Origin: Blastopirellula retiformator
GTDB taxonomy: Bacteria; Planctomycetota; Planctomycetia; Pirellulales; Pirellulaceae
DNA: 64,000 nucleotides
Assembly: GCF_007859755.1 (NCBI RefSeq)
Contig: NZ_SJPF01000001.1
Location: 248,001-312,000 of the forward strand
Direction: 5' to 3'
The notes beneath the pieces are model-generated. The model made no database searches, was not told where the DNA came from, and saw only the letters and a program-made list of their open reading frames with translations. Position numbers and translations under genes: made by a program. Positions 8,211 through 17,246 of the stretch are shown piece by piece. The first letter of the stretch is position 1; each line of letters opens with the position of its first letter.

Positions 8211-9023
8211 TTACTTAAGCAGCGTAATCGGATCAGTCTCCCGCTCGCTGGCCCAGCATTTCAGATCGGGGAAGTCGGTCGTCAGTTGGTCGGCCAGGGT
8301 TTCCAGGGCGAAGCGTTCGCTGGCGTAATGGCCGACCAGCACTAGGGCGACGCCTTGCGCTTTCGCTTCGAGCGAGGTGTGGAAGTTGGTTTCGCCCAGC
8401 AGCAGACAATCGCAGCCGAGCCTGATCGCCGTGCCGAGAAACTCGCCGGCGGCGCCGCAGGCGACCGCTGGTTGGGCGACCGATTGCTGGGGATCGCCGA
8501 CAGCCTGAACGTAGTCGATCTGCAGGAACTCGCGGACCACGCCGGCAAACTGAGCCAGCGTCAGCGGAGCGGCCAGCTTGCCGTAGCGCCCAGCGCCCAG
8601 CGGGGCCATCGCCGGATTGTCGGCCGGCTTGAGCGGCGTGATCTCGGCAAAGCCAAGCCCGGCGGCCAGCTGCTGATTGATGCCGGCGGCGGCCGAGTCG
8701 AACGCCGTGTGCGGGCTATAGATCGCCACGCCGGCGGTGATCAGGCGAAGCAGCATTCGCCCCACCGTATCGTCGGCCGTAATTCGCTTGACCGCGCGAA
8801 AAGGAAGGGGATGATGAGCGACAATCATCTGGGCGCCTTGAGAGAGCGCCTCGTCCACCACTTCCGGCGTAATCGTCAGGCAGGTCATCAAATGACTGAC
8901 CGGCGCCGCGCGATCGCCGACCAAAAGGCCGACGTTGTCCCAAGATTCCGCCAAGGCGGTCGGGGCGAACTGATCAAGGAAGCGGCAGATTTGATCGACG
9001 GTAAGCGAGGTGGAACTGGTCAT
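8211..9023 (-). CDS. Nif3-like dinuclear metal-centre protein
   Basis: This 270-residue protein matches the Nif3/YbgI family (also named GTP cyclohydrolase 1 type 2 homologs). Visible are the N-terminal AESWDNVGLLVGD, the paired-histidine metal motif MIVAHHPLPFRAVKRI, YSPHTAFDSAAAGIN, and the C-terminal LVGHYASERFALETL that supplies further metal ligands. The family forms toroidal hexamers with two metals per subunit and its physiological substrate is unsettled. Length is typical of the short form without the inserted PII-like domain. A spacer of 260 bases separates it from the glycosyltransferase gene downstream; no operon partner is evident. Confidence 0.9.
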   Translation of the reverse strand: MTSSTSLTVDQICRFLDQFAPTALAESWDNVGLLVGDRAAPVSHLMTCLTITPEVVDEALSQGAQMIVAHHPLPFRAVKRITADDTVGRMLLRLITAGVAIYSPHTAFDSAAAGINQQLAAGLGFAEITPLKPADNPAMAPLGAGRYGKLAAPLTLAQFAGVVREFLQIDYVQAVGDPQQSVAQPAVACGAAGEFLGTAIRLGCDCLLLGETNFHTSLEAKAQGVALVLVGHYASERFALETLADQLTTDFPDLKCWASERETDPITLLK

Positions 9024-9086
9024 GCGGGGGACGTTTCGTGAAAGGCGTTCGTCGGACGCCTGTATCGTAACACGAAACGCGAACGG

Positions 9087-10100
9087 CTACTTCCCGAGCG
9101 GCGTGACCCAGATCATGGCATGTCCCGCTTCGTCGACCTTGATCTCTAGCGTCAGCTTCGCCTGAAAGAGAATTGTGTCGAGCAACTTCTTGTAGAAGGT
9201 CCGCCGCGCGGGGAATTTGACGTTTTCGGTTGCGATATCAATTCGTTTGGCGGTGATGCCGTTGTGATCCCACAAGAGCGGCAGTTTCACCCGGGCGGCG
9301 ATCGCTTCGGTCGCTTCCTGCACCGGGATGTCGGCGATCTCGACTTCCAGGTATTGGAACATCGTCGGCGCGACTTGGCCGGGATTGCCGTCTGGCGCCC
9401 AACCGACTGGCCATGGCTTTTTGGCGTCGCGGGCGTCGACGATATGCAATTCGACCTGGCCGCCGGCCTTGCGGCGCGGAACCATCGCCAAGCCCAACGG
9501 ACGAACCATCGCCGCGACGGCGGTTCCGCAGCTGACCAGTTCCAATTCGTCAAGCACTTCGCCTTGTCGCATGCGGGCGACGACGCTGGGCGCGGCGCGG
9601 AACTCGATGTTGATCCGCTGATTGATCCGCTGCATCGTTTCAAACGCGGTCGTCCCTTTCGTTTTGGCGCCGACTGGCGGGGCCAGCTTGTCGAACAGGG
9701 CGATGAACTCTTTTGACGTCAGGCCGAAGACGCTCTCGTGGCGCTGCAGCTCTTGCTTGCCGCCGGCCCGCACTTTGGCGAGCCAGGCCCGCATCCCGGC
9801 GACGTCGTTGATGCGAAATTGTCCGCCGGGGGTGATCAGCACTTCGCGGGGCGTGAGCAGCGCCACGACGTGGTAGTTGCCGGCGCCTTTGTCGTTGACC
9901 GCGGTCGCATCGCCGCTGACGCCAGCGCGGAGACGAACGTCATCGAAGCCGGCCGACTGCAGCGCTTGAACCCATTTATGCGTCGACGTGACGGCGACCC
10001 CTTTTTCGGTCGCGACCTCCAGCGTGACGCGGCCCGCTTGGGCGACGTGCGCGGAGCCGAGCAGGACGAGAATCGTCAATACAATGCGAAACATCGGCAT
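9087..10100 (-). CDS. Exported protein of unknown function
   Basis: The 337-residue product starts with a clear signal peptide (MFRIVLTILVLLGSAHVAQAG, cleavage expected after AQA). The ATG at 10100 or the one at 10094 is chosen because both put the signal at the N-terminus. The mature part has a GRVTLEVATEKG start, a RVxLPLLWDHNGI segment and a C-terminal ILFQAKLTLEIKVDEAGHAMIWVTPLGK strand pair, reminiscent of secretin/STN-like or DUF-type domains repeated in planctomycete exported proteins. I cannot assign a family. It probably acts in the periplasm. The next gene downstream is the Nif3 protein, 63 bases away. Confidence 0.7.
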   Translation of the reverse strand: MPMFRIVLTILVLLGSAHVAQAGRVTLEVATEKGVAVTSTHKWVQALQSAGFDDVRLRAGVSGDATAVNDKGAGNYHVVALLTPREVLITPGGQFRINDVAGMRAWLAKVRAGGKQELQRHESVFGLTSKEFIALFDKLAPPVGAKTKGTTAFETMQRINQRINIEFRAAPSVVARMRQGEVLDELELVSCGTAVAAMVRPLGLAMVPRRKAGGQVELHIVDARDAKKPWPVGWAPDGNPGQVAPTMFQYLEVEIADIPVQEATEAIAARVKLPLLWDHNGITAKRIDIATENVKFPARRTFYKKLLDTILFQAKLTLEIKVDEAGHAMIWVTPLGK

Positions 10101-10177
10101 ATCCAGCGAAAATAGCGAAGCGATACTGCCGAATTGTAGCACGCCGCGGCGCCATGACCGACGATTTTGTCAGGCCG

Positions 10178-11038
10178 TTACAGTTCGCTCAGCGAGTCCC
10201 ATTCGGCCCAGATCGCCAGTCCAACCGCCACGCCGCAGACAATCGCGGGAACCAAGATCCGCAGCAGCACGCCGACGAAACCGGGCCGATCGGCAATTGG
10301 CTTTGCCTGTGACAGCCAGAGCGCCAGCGGCGCGAGCGGGGGCAGAGCATAAGCGAGCAGCGGCACGTCGCTGAATGATTGCGACTTGGCGACCAGCAAG
10401 TAGCCCGCCGACAGCACCGTCGCCGGAAGCGCGGCGCCGGCGAAGGTTGGTTTGTCTTTGAAGAAGGTCGCTACCAGGGCGATGCCCACCGCCGCCGCCA
10501 TGCCGATCGCTTCGATCTGCATCAGTGTGGCGGTGCCGGAGAGGAAGACGATCAGGACGCCGGCGGCAATCGACGCGGCGACGACCGCCGGAAGCAGCGG
10601 TCCCGTCAGCCGACGAGCCAACAGGTCAATCGCCAGGGCGATCAGCATCACGTAGATCGGCCAACCGATCAAAAGGCTCATGCGGGATGGTTCCAGATCG
10701 TCGTACGTGGGTGCGACAAACCAGGCGATCACCCAGGCAGTCGCTCCGTACAGCAGCGCCCGCTCTAGCAGCGAAACTCCCTCGGCGGCCGAAATAGATC
10801 CGACGAGCGCGGCCAGCGCTAATGCATAGGGCATCCAGTGCCAATGCTGGGTCGGCTGCCATGGCGCCAGATTCATCAGCGCAGAGCCAGCGGCGAAACC
10901 GACGACCAGCGCCAGGCTCGCCGGCCAGCGCTCTCGGATTTTCTCCGAGAGAAACCGGCTGGCGATCCAATAGCAGACGGCGGCGACTAATAGCGGCGTC
11001 GCCAATCCGTACAGCGCTTCTTGAGGCGTAATCGGCAC
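10178..11038 (-). CDS. Polytopic membrane protein of unknown function
   Basis: This 286-residue protein is hydrophobic throughout, with about eight to nine predicted transmembrane helices separated by short loops (LSEKIRERWP, WQPTQHWHWMPY, FFKDKPTFA, SQAKPIADRPG). A helix near residue 110 is preceded by a tryptophan-rich stretch. No transporter or enzyme motif is visible. Its start lies only 4 bases after the stop of the YceI lipoprotein gene (11043), so the two are translationally close and share a transcript. The role is unknown. Confidence 0.65.
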   Translation of the reverse strand: MPITPQEALYGLATPLLVAAVCYWIASRFLSEKIRERWPASLALVVGFAAGSALMNLAPWQPTQHWHWMPYALALAALVGSISAAEGVSLLERALLYGATAWVIAWFVAPTYDDLEPSRMSLLIGWPIYVMLIALAIDLLARRLTGPLLPAVVAASIAAGVLIVFLSGTATLMQIEAIGMAAAVGIALVATFFKDKPTFAGAALPATVLSAGYLLVAKSQSFSDVPLLAYALPPLAPLALWLSQAKPIADRPGFVGVLLRILVPAIVCGVAVGLAIWAEWDSLSEL

Positions 11039-11042
11039 GGGC

Positions 11043-11726
11043 TTACTTCGCCTTCACCGAGATCGTCATCGCCACTTCCTTTTCGACTTTGCCGTCACCG
11101 TAGGTCATACCGAACTCGGTGCGGTCGATCATGAACTCGGCGGTCATTTCGCCGCCGGCGACTTTGGCGGGGAAAGTGATCGACTTGGTTTCGCCCAGCA
11201 GCGTCAGGTCGCCGGTGACCTTGAACATGCCTGGCTCGGTCGCTTCGATGCCAGTCGACTTGAACGTGGCGGTCGGAAACTCGCGGACGTTGAAGAAGTC
11301 GACGCTCTTCAGGTGATCGGTCAGCTTCTCGATGTCGGTCGTTAGCGACGCGGTCTTGATTTCGACGCTGATCTCACGCGGGTTCTGTTCGGCGAGCGTG
11401 GCGACGCCGGAGAACTCGCCGAACTTGCCGGTCCGCGGATCAGGCTTGTCGCCGCTGTGGGTGCCGACGAACTGGATCAGCGTGTTTTCCGGGGTCAGCT
11501 TGACCTCTCCGTCGAGCGAACCAGTCGGCGCGGCGGCGGGAGTCTCGGTTGCGGTTTCCATCGGGGTAGCGGCGGGCGGAGCGGACGAGCCCTTTTCGGG
11601 CATCGAGATCTCTACCGTTTCAGCCACGGCGGTTTCTTCTTCCGGCGCGTCGACATTGGCGCTCTTGGCTTCGCAGCCGATCAGCGCGGCGGCGGACAAC
11701 AGCAACATCCATAGGGTTCGAGACAT
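11043..11726 (-). CDS. YceI-family lipoprotein
   Basis: The product has 227 residues. Residues 1-18 form a lipoprotein signal (MSRTLWMLLLSAAALIGC) with the lipobox LIGC. An acidic Ala/Pro/Thr linker (residues 20-70) leads to a YceI lipocalin-like domain: TPENTLIQFVGTH, GKFGEFSGVATL, the SVEIKTASLTTDIEKLTDHLKS block and FPTATFKST. YceI proteins bind isoprenoid-like lipids in the periplasm. The ATG at 11726 was chosen because it begins the signal peptide; the longer open frame upstream has none. The linker probably spans from the membrane. It is upstream of, and nearly overlapping with, the polytopic membrane protein gene. Confidence 0.88.
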   Translation of the reverse strand: MSRTLWMLLLSAAALIGCEAKSANVDAPEEETAVAETVEISMPEKGSSAPPAATPMETATETPAAAPTGSLDGEVKLTPENTLIQFVGTHSGDKPDPRTGKFGEFSGVATLAEQNPREISVEIKTASLTTDIEKLTDHLKSVDFFNVREFPTATFKSTGIEATEPGMFKVTGDLTLLGETKSITFPAKVAGGEMTAEFMIDRTEFGMTYGDGKVEKEVAMTISVKAK

Positions 11727-11899
11727 GTCTTGTTTCCTGGTTGGAGAAGGGTTGGGTTGGGAATTGCGGCCGCACGGCGCAAGCGAACAAGGAAGGCCGG
11801 CCCCGTCCGACGACCGCGCAGTGCGCCTTACAGGGCCAACCTTGTCGTTCATTCTAGGCTTTGCGCGGCGACGCCGCTATTGAACTTAAGGGGTCTGCG

Positions 11900-12271
11900 T
11901 TAACCCAAATAGGGCTGCAGCAGATCCTTGGTTTCCGGTTTTTGCAGCGAGAGCTTGCCAAAGCCTTGGACGGCCCCCTCCGATTTGGCCAGCTGCTGAT
12001 GCTCTTCGTAGTTGGTGATCAACATCGTCGGGACGCTGGCCAGGGCGTCGTCGGCCTTGATCTGTTTGATCACTTCGAGTCCGTCGGTGTAGTCGCGATC
12101 GAGCTTACGATTGACCAGCACCAGGTCGATCTGGTCGCGACGGAGGATTTCGAGCGTATCTTCCGGCCCATCGGCTTGCAGCACCTTGGCGTCAAAGGTG
12201 CGTTCGATGAACGATTTGATCGAGCTATAGTCGGGGCCGCAGTTGCCCACGTCGAGAACTTTTTTGGTCAT
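11900..12271 (-). CDS. Degenerate receiver-domain protein
   Basis: The 123-residue protein has the length and strand/helix pattern of a single CheY-like receiver: KKVLDVGN, then DLVLVNRKLD, VPTMLITNYEE and a late LQKPE. The acidic pocket after strand 1 is missing (VGNCGPD instead of xDDD), and the phospho-acceptor aspartate after strand 3 is asparagine (VLVNRKLD). Thr after strand 4 and a Lys-Pro near the end are kept. It should therefore not be phosphorylated in the ordinary way and may be a scaffold or a constitutively shaped regulator. No kinase gene is adjacent; the downstream neighbour is the YceI gene, and the propeller operon lies upstream. Confidence 0.7.
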   Translation of the reverse strand: MTKKVLDVGNCGPDYSSIKSFIERTFDAKVLQADGPEDTLEILRRDQIDLVLVNRKLDRDYTDGLEVIKQIKADDALASVPTMLITNYEEHQQLAKSEGAVQGFGKLSLQKPETKDLLQPYLG

Positions 12272-12315
12272 GGCTTGGCAGCCGCGCTACAGCGGCGGAA
12301 ATTGGCGGAAGAAAG

Positions 12316-12354
12316 AAACAAGCGAGAAGGAGCAGTCGTCCTTCTCGCTTGTTT
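12316..12354 (-). terminator. Rho-independent terminator of the propeller operon
   Basis: A 16-base perfect stem, AAACAAGCGAGAAGGA with its reverse complement at 12339-12354 and a 7-base loop, lies 43 bases after the minus-strand gene stop. Read on the minus strand the stem is followed by a T-rich tract. Confidence 0.8.
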
Positions 12355-12396
12355 GGATGTCGCATTGCGGTCGGCGGTTACCCGCCAAGTCGCGGT

Positions 12397-14127
12397 TTAC
12401 TCGTCTTCCGCCGCGATCGCGAACAGGTGCGTCTTGTTGGCGATGTACAGCACGCCATTGGCGACGATCGGGGTCGAGTAGACCGAGTTGCCCATGGTGA
12501 TCTCGTTGATCGGCTCGGCGTCGTCCGGATCGGCCGACAGCTTGAAGACGCAGACGTCGCCATCTTCGTCGCCGATGTAAACGTGATCATTGACGATTAA
12601 CGGCGAGCCCCACGCGGCGGCCAGCATGTCGTAGGTCCAGTGCCGCTTGCCGGTTTGGGCGTCCAGGCAATGGAACAGACCGCTGAAGTCCGAGATGTAG
12701 AGGATGTCGTCTTTGATCGCGACCGTGCCGATGCTGCGGTGCATCGTCTCTTCAAAGCTGATGCGACCGTCGCCGTCGAAGTCTTCGCCGGCGTAGTGCC
12801 AGAGGACGGCGCTGTTGGGGTTGTCGACCGCCGCTTCGCCATCTTCCGGATTGACCGCCTGGATGCGGCGATGCGGCAGCGGCACGCGAGTGCTCCCTTC
12901 GACCTTCATCGCCAACTGCGGGCTGACGTCGCCGCGCTTGGTCGGGTCGATGCACCAAAGGTGGCCTTCGCCTTCGCCATGTTCTGGGTCTTGGCCAACC
13001 GCCACGTAGACCTTGCCGTCGTAGACGACTGGGGTAGCGATAATGTTGTTGCGAGTGCCGCGACCGCCGATGACCCACTTCGATTCTTTCGGGTTACCGT
13101 CAAACTTCCACAGCAGTTCCGGCTTGCCGTCCTTGCCGCGGTCAGCCTTGAAAGAGTAGACCCAGCCGTCGCCGCCGGCGAACAGCACTTGCGGCACGCC
13201 GCCCAGTTCGGCGACCGTCGGGCTCGACCATTGGCCGTGCAGGATGTTTTCGCCCGGCGAACCGTCGGTCCAGAGGACTTCGCCGGTGTTCTTGTCCATC
13301 GCGATGAAGCTGGGAGCGTCGGGCGAGGGCAAGACGATGTGCGATTCGTCGACGCCGTTGGACGTGTTGACGAACAGAATATCGCCGAGCGCCGTGATCG
13401 AGCACGAGCACATGTTGTGCTGCGAGACGCCCAGCTTGTCCATCATGTTATAGACCCAGATGACGTCCGCTTCGTTCTTGTCGGTCAGCTTCTCTTCGGT
13501 GTAGGGACCGTCGTTTTCGCCGTCGTAGAAACCTTCGACGTCCAGGCAGCGAACTTCGCCGCGGCTAGTGACGAACCACAGACGGTTCCCCTCGACATAC
13601 GGAGCGCAGCAGATCCCTTGCAGCGGCCAGTCATGGACGCGGCCGGTCGACAGCTTTTCGCTCGAGTGTTGCCAGAGGAAGTCGCCTGTCTCTTCGTCGT
13701 AGCAAACGAGGACGCCCAGATCGACGTCGGACGGGTAACGCGAGAGCAGGCCGCTGCTGTTGTTGGTGCCGACAAACACTTTGCCCGAGGCGACGACCGG
13801 GTTGCCGTACGATTGGCTGCCGAGCTTGGCGACCCACTTGATGTTCTCGGCTTTGGACGAATCCCACTGGCCGGTCTTACGATCAAAGCGGCCGATGTTC
13901 CAATCGGTCGGAATGTTGGTCGCAACCGGGACGTTGTTGCGCAGCGAGTTGCCGCCCCACATCGGCCAGTCCTTGGTCGGTTCCGATTTCTCGGAAGACA
14001 TGGGCTGAGCGATGCCGGGGACCGGTTCGGCGTCCACCTTCTTTTCCGGCAAGAGCGTCGCGACGATTGCGCCCAGGATCCAGGCGCCGATGACGGCCAG
14101 CAGTGACAGGAAGGGCTTGTTTTGCAT
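12397..14127 (-). CDS. PQQ-type beta-propeller protein, membrane-anchored
   Basis: The 576-residue protein starts with a hydrophobic anchor (LSLLAVIGAWILGAIVATLL). Propeller blades fill the rest, with repeated GkVfvGT, DeeTGdfLW, SPTVAELGG and YISDFSGLFHCLDAQTGKRHW units; eight blades are likely. The domain resembles BamB and PQQ-dependent dehydrogenases, but no disulfide-ring or PQQ-ligand pattern is obvious. It probably faces the periplasm and may bind protein or polysaccharide. It follows the 868-residue propeller gene by 69 bases on the same strand, and a strong terminator closes the unit. Role unknown. Confidence 0.8.
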   Translation of the reverse strand: MQNKPFLSLLAVIGAWILGAIVATLLPEKKVDAEPVPGIAQPMSSEKSEPTKDWPMWGGNSLRNNVPVATNIPTDWNIGRFDRKTGQWDSSKAENIKWVAKLGSQSYGNPVVASGKVFVGTNNSSGLLSRYPSDVDLGVLVCYDEETGDFLWQHSSEKLSTGRVHDWPLQGICCAPYVEGNRLWFVTSRGEVRCLDVEGFYDGENDGPYTEEKLTDKNEADVIWVYNMMDKLGVSQHNMCSCSITALGDILFVNTSNGVDESHIVLPSPDAPSFIAMDKNTGEVLWTDGSPGENILHGQWSSPTVAELGGVPQVLFAGGDGWVYSFKADRGKDGKPELLWKFDGNPKESKWVIGGRGTRNNIIATPVVYDGKVYVAVGQDPEHGEGEGHLWCIDPTKRGDVSPQLAMKVEGSTRVPLPHRRIQAVNPEDGEAAVDNPNSAVLWHYAGEDFDGDGRISFEETMHRSIGTVAIKDDILYISDFSGLFHCLDAQTGKRHWTYDMLAAAWGSPLIVNDHVYIGDEDGDVCVFKLSADPDDAEPINEITMGNSVYSTPIVANGVLYIANKTHLFAIAAEDE

Positions 14128-14196
14128 AACAGCTCCGAAAACTCTATGGGTAGGCTTATAATCTAAGGGGGGAAAGAACGTCAGGCCGCGCGGCGA

Positions 14197-16803
14197 CTAG
14201 TTGTCGTTGGGCGTGACCGTCACGTTGTCGATGTACAACTCGGCGTTGGTCGCCTTGCCGAAGAAGCCAGGGCTGCCGTCGCGGTTGGGGATGGTGTCCT
14301 CGCCGACGATGGTCCAGTCGGACGGTTCGGCTTCGTCCTTCTTCCAGACCTTGCCCCGAACGACGGCGATATCGCCTTCGTTGGAAACCTGCAGCTTCAT
14401 CACGTACCAGTCGTCCGCTTCCATCTCAAACGGAAGCGACTTGGCCATCCGCATCTGGGTCACCCAGCTGCGAACCTGCATCGTCTTGTCGTTGCCGTTG
14501 AGCACGAACTGATAACCTTGGGCGATCAAGCCGATGTCAGGCAGTTGGCCATCCTCGGTCTTGGCCGCTTTGACGTCGGCCTGAATCGTGTAGTCGTGCA
14601 GCTCGGGGCTGCTCATCCACGATTGGCTGCGGGTACCCTTCGGAATGGTCGTGATCTTGACCATCGCCTGACTGCCGTCGATCTCGCGAATGACGTGACG
14701 ATAGCGGGCGCCGACCCAAGTGATCGGCGGTTGGCCGGCGCCGGTGGCCGGATCCAAGGCGATATCGTCGAAGTTGAAGCTCCAGGGAAGGTTCGGAATC
14801 GTGCGAATCCGGGCTTCGCTGCTCACTTCGTCCAATTTGGCCGTAACGGTCGTTGCGGTGTGGGCGTCGCTCGTTTCGGCAGTGTACAGTCCGTTGGCGT
14901 CGATCTTGCCGGGGCCGGTCAGTTCAAACTTGACGCCGCTGAGGTCAGCGTCGAGCTTTTCGCCCAGCTTGTTGTAGGCGACGACGTCGAACTGCTGCGA
15001 TTGGCCAGGCTTCAGCAGCAGCTCACACGGAGTCACTTGCAGCTGAGCGATCTCGGGATTGTCGCTGACAGGAGCTTCCGGGGTCACCGGAGGCAGGCCT
15101 TTGAAACCTTTTTCTTTGGTCGGATCTTCCAGGCAGTAGATGCCGGCCGAGGTCGGCACGTAGATCAGGCCTTGAGCGCAGATCGGCGAGCCGTTGACTT
15201 CGCCATCGCGGAATCGGCCCTTGTTGAGAATCTCCAGCGAGCCGTCTTCTTGCGGCTCGAGGATCGCCCAGTTGCCGTTGGTTTCAAACGCGTAGATCTT
15301 GCCGTCGGCGTAGAGCGGGTTGGACCGCATGGCCCGGCCGATCGCCACGCGGCGACCAACCGGTTCGCCGGTCTTGGCGTCAAAGCCAAAGACCTTGCCG
15401 GCGTCGTTGAAGGCGTAGACGTAATCGTTGACCTTCAGCAGAGTGCTTTTGCCCATCATGATTTCGGGCTGTTGCCAGATCAGGCCTTTGCCGGTGATGT
15501 CGCCGGTCATGTCGCCTTTGATCGCGGCGACGTTCCCCATGAACGACGAGATGTCGCCCAGGTTCTCTTCGCTATGACCGACATAGACGACGTCGCCGTC
15601 GACGGTTGGCGAAGCGTTGATGCCGCGCATCGACATGTTGTAGTGCCAGATCTCTTTACCCGTACGGGGCTGCAGCGCCCAGAAGGCGCCGTCGCCCGAG
15701 CCGAAGACCATCGCCTTTTGACCGTTAAGCGTGGCGATGACCGGGGCGCTGTAAGTGGTGTCATCCGGCAGCAGACGGGTTCCTTCGAACCAGATCATTT
15801 CGCCGGTGTTCTTGTCGAACGCCATGAAGCGATGGGCCGGCTTGGCCATGTCGCCCCAGCCGATCACGACGGCGCTGATGATGACCAGATCTTCAAAGAC
15901 GATCGGGAAATTGGTGCGGCCGCCATAGGTCGACAGCAGACCATACTCTTCGTGCAGCTTATGAACCCATTCGGTCTTGCCGGTTTCGGCGTCGATGCAC
16001 TGGAAGTGACCGCAGACCCCCAGGGCGTAGATCTTGCCGTTGGTCGGATCGCCGACGACGGCCGACCAGCCGACTCGTTCGACCGGCACGTCCGACAGGT
16101 AAACGTTGAAGCGATTCTCCCAGAGGAACTCGCCAGTTTGGGCGTCGAGGCAAACGACCCGTTCTCCTTCACGCTTGGTCCCTTGTTCGGCGGGGCACAG
16201 CGTGTAAAGCTTGCCATTCATCACGATCGGCGTGCTGCGGGAGCCGAACTCTTCGGCGAACCATTTGACGTTGCTTCCTTCGCCCCCTTCGGCATCGAAG
16301 TCGTCAAGCAGGCCGGTCGCTTGCGAGTGACCGTTGAACTGCGGGCCGCGGACATACGTCCAATCTTGCGGATCGGCTTCGCCGGCCGGCTTGGCGTCGG
16401 TGGCGACATGCGCGGTCGCTTCCGCTTCTTCAACCGGGGCGGCGGCGGAAGCTTCCGCTGCTGGCGCCGCTTTCATTTCTGCCCCATCTTCCTTCGCCGG
16501 AGCAGCGCCCGAGGCGCCAATGCTCTCGGAAATCGGTTCCGGCTTCGCGGCGACCGCTGCTTCCGATTTCATCTCGCTAGCAGAGGACGCTTCGGCGGCG
16601 GGCTTCTCCGCTTCCGGCTGCATCGCCTCTTCGGCGTGCTCTTCTCCCTCGTGCTCATGATCGTGGTCGGCGTGATCATGGTCATGATCATGTTCGCCAG
16701 ACGTATTACTAGGCGTGGGAGTCGTAGTGGCGGGCGGGGTGCAGCCGAAGATCGCGAGGGCCGCAATTACTAGTAGGAGAGAGAGACTGGAAGTCTTCGT
16801 CAT
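14197..16803 (-). CDS. Lipoprotein with His/Asp-rich linker and PQQ-type beta-propeller
   Basis: The 868-residue product begins with a lipoprotein signal (SLSLLLVIAALAIFGC) starting at the ATG at 16803. Next comes a histidine/aspartate run of alternating D and H with EHEGEEH (about residues 35-60), able to bind divalent metals, then an Ala/Glu/Pro-rich linker to residue 145. From there propeller blades follow (WTYVRGPQFNGHS, GKLYTLCPAEQ, LDAQTGEFLW, GWSAVVGDP and similar), and the last 250 residues form beta-rich domains, including VTPNDN at the end. It is the upstream gene of a two-gene unit with 12397-14127. The metal-binding segment is a clear sequence fact; its use is not known. Confidence 0.8.
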   Translation of the reverse strand: MTKTSSLSLLLVIAALAIFGCTPPATTTPTPSNTSGEHDHDHDHADHDHEHEGEEHAEEAMQPEAEKPAAEASSASEMKSEAAVAAKPEPISESIGASGAAPAKEDGAEMKAAPAAEASAAAPVEEAEATAHVATDAKPAGEADPQDWTYVRGPQFNGHSQATGLLDDFDAEGGEGSNVKWFAEEFGSRSTPIVMNGKLYTLCPAEQGTKREGERVVCLDAQTGEFLWENRFNVYLSDVPVERVGWSAVVGDPTNGKIYALGVCGHFQCIDAETGKTEWVHKLHEEYGLLSTYGGRTNFPIVFEDLVIISAVVIGWGDMAKPAHRFMAFDKNTGEMIWFEGTRLLPDDTTYSAPVIATLNGQKAMVFGSGDGAFWALQPRTGKEIWHYNMSMRGINASPTVDGDVVYVGHSEENLGDISSFMGNVAAIKGDMTGDITGKGLIWQQPEIMMGKSTLLKVNDYVYAFNDAGKVFGFDAKTGEPVGRRVAIGRAMRSNPLYADGKIYAFETNGNWAILEPQEDGSLEILNKGRFRDGEVNGSPICAQGLIYVPTSAGIYCLEDPTKEKGFKGLPPVTPEAPVSDNPEIAQLQVTPCELLLKPGQSQQFDVVAYNKLGEKLDADLSGVKFELTGPGKIDANGLYTAETSDAHTATTVTAKLDEVSSEARIRTIPNLPWSFNFDDIALDPATGAGQPPITWVGARYRHVIREIDGSQAMVKITTIPKGTRSQSWMSSPELHDYTIQADVKAAKTEDGQLPDIGLIAQGYQFVLNGNDKTMQVRSWVTQMRMAKSLPFEMEADDWYVMKLQVSNEGDIAVVRGKVWKKDEAEPSDWTIVGEDTIPNRDGSPGFFGKATNAELYIDNVTVTPNDN

Positions 16804-17089
16804 GGGTGAATACCTGCAGAGTTCTGCTGTTCGGGCTGGGCAAGCGGTAGGGATCGCTCTGTTTAGGATACGCCGTCTGAGGTCGCCGGGCAACTGATAG
16901 CTGAAGGCCGCCGCAAACGGCAAAACCAAGAATTCAATAGACTTACGCCGACGAAGTGGGGATTTTGGCAGAGAAAATTGGCGTCAGCGTGATTTGTTTC
17001 ACAACGTCGGAGGGGGAAAGCCCCACATTGGCCGCCAAAAAACTTGGGAAGTTTTGCCGCAACCGAGCCGCCAATCGTAAAACCAGCAG

Positions 17090-17246
17090 CTAGCAATCCG
17101 TTGATTTTCTCAACGGGCTGCTGGATCGCAGGGATGCGATCCCAAAATAGCGACGTAAGTCGTTATTTTGCGAGCCGCGAAGAGCTATGCTTTGAGCCTG
17201 GCGAGGTTGGAAAATGCCACGAGGGCATTTTTCAACAGGCAGCTAG
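17090..17246 (+). mobile_element. MITE-like multi-hairpin element, copy 2 (complete, 149 bases)
   Basis: The 149-base core at 17094-17242 lies between CTAG at 17090-17093 and CTAG at 17243-17246. Hairpins seen: AATCCGTTGA with TCAACGGGCTG, GATCGCA...TGCGATC, AAAATAGCGAC with GTCGTTATTTT, and AAAATGCCA with GGCATTTTT. The right CTAG contains the TAG stop of the minus-strand cupin gene. Confidence 0.85.

Noticed and set aside
14518-16773. 751-residue open frame antisense to the propeller lipoprotein
   Set aside because: Shadow of a high-GC coding strand; no start context and no domain.
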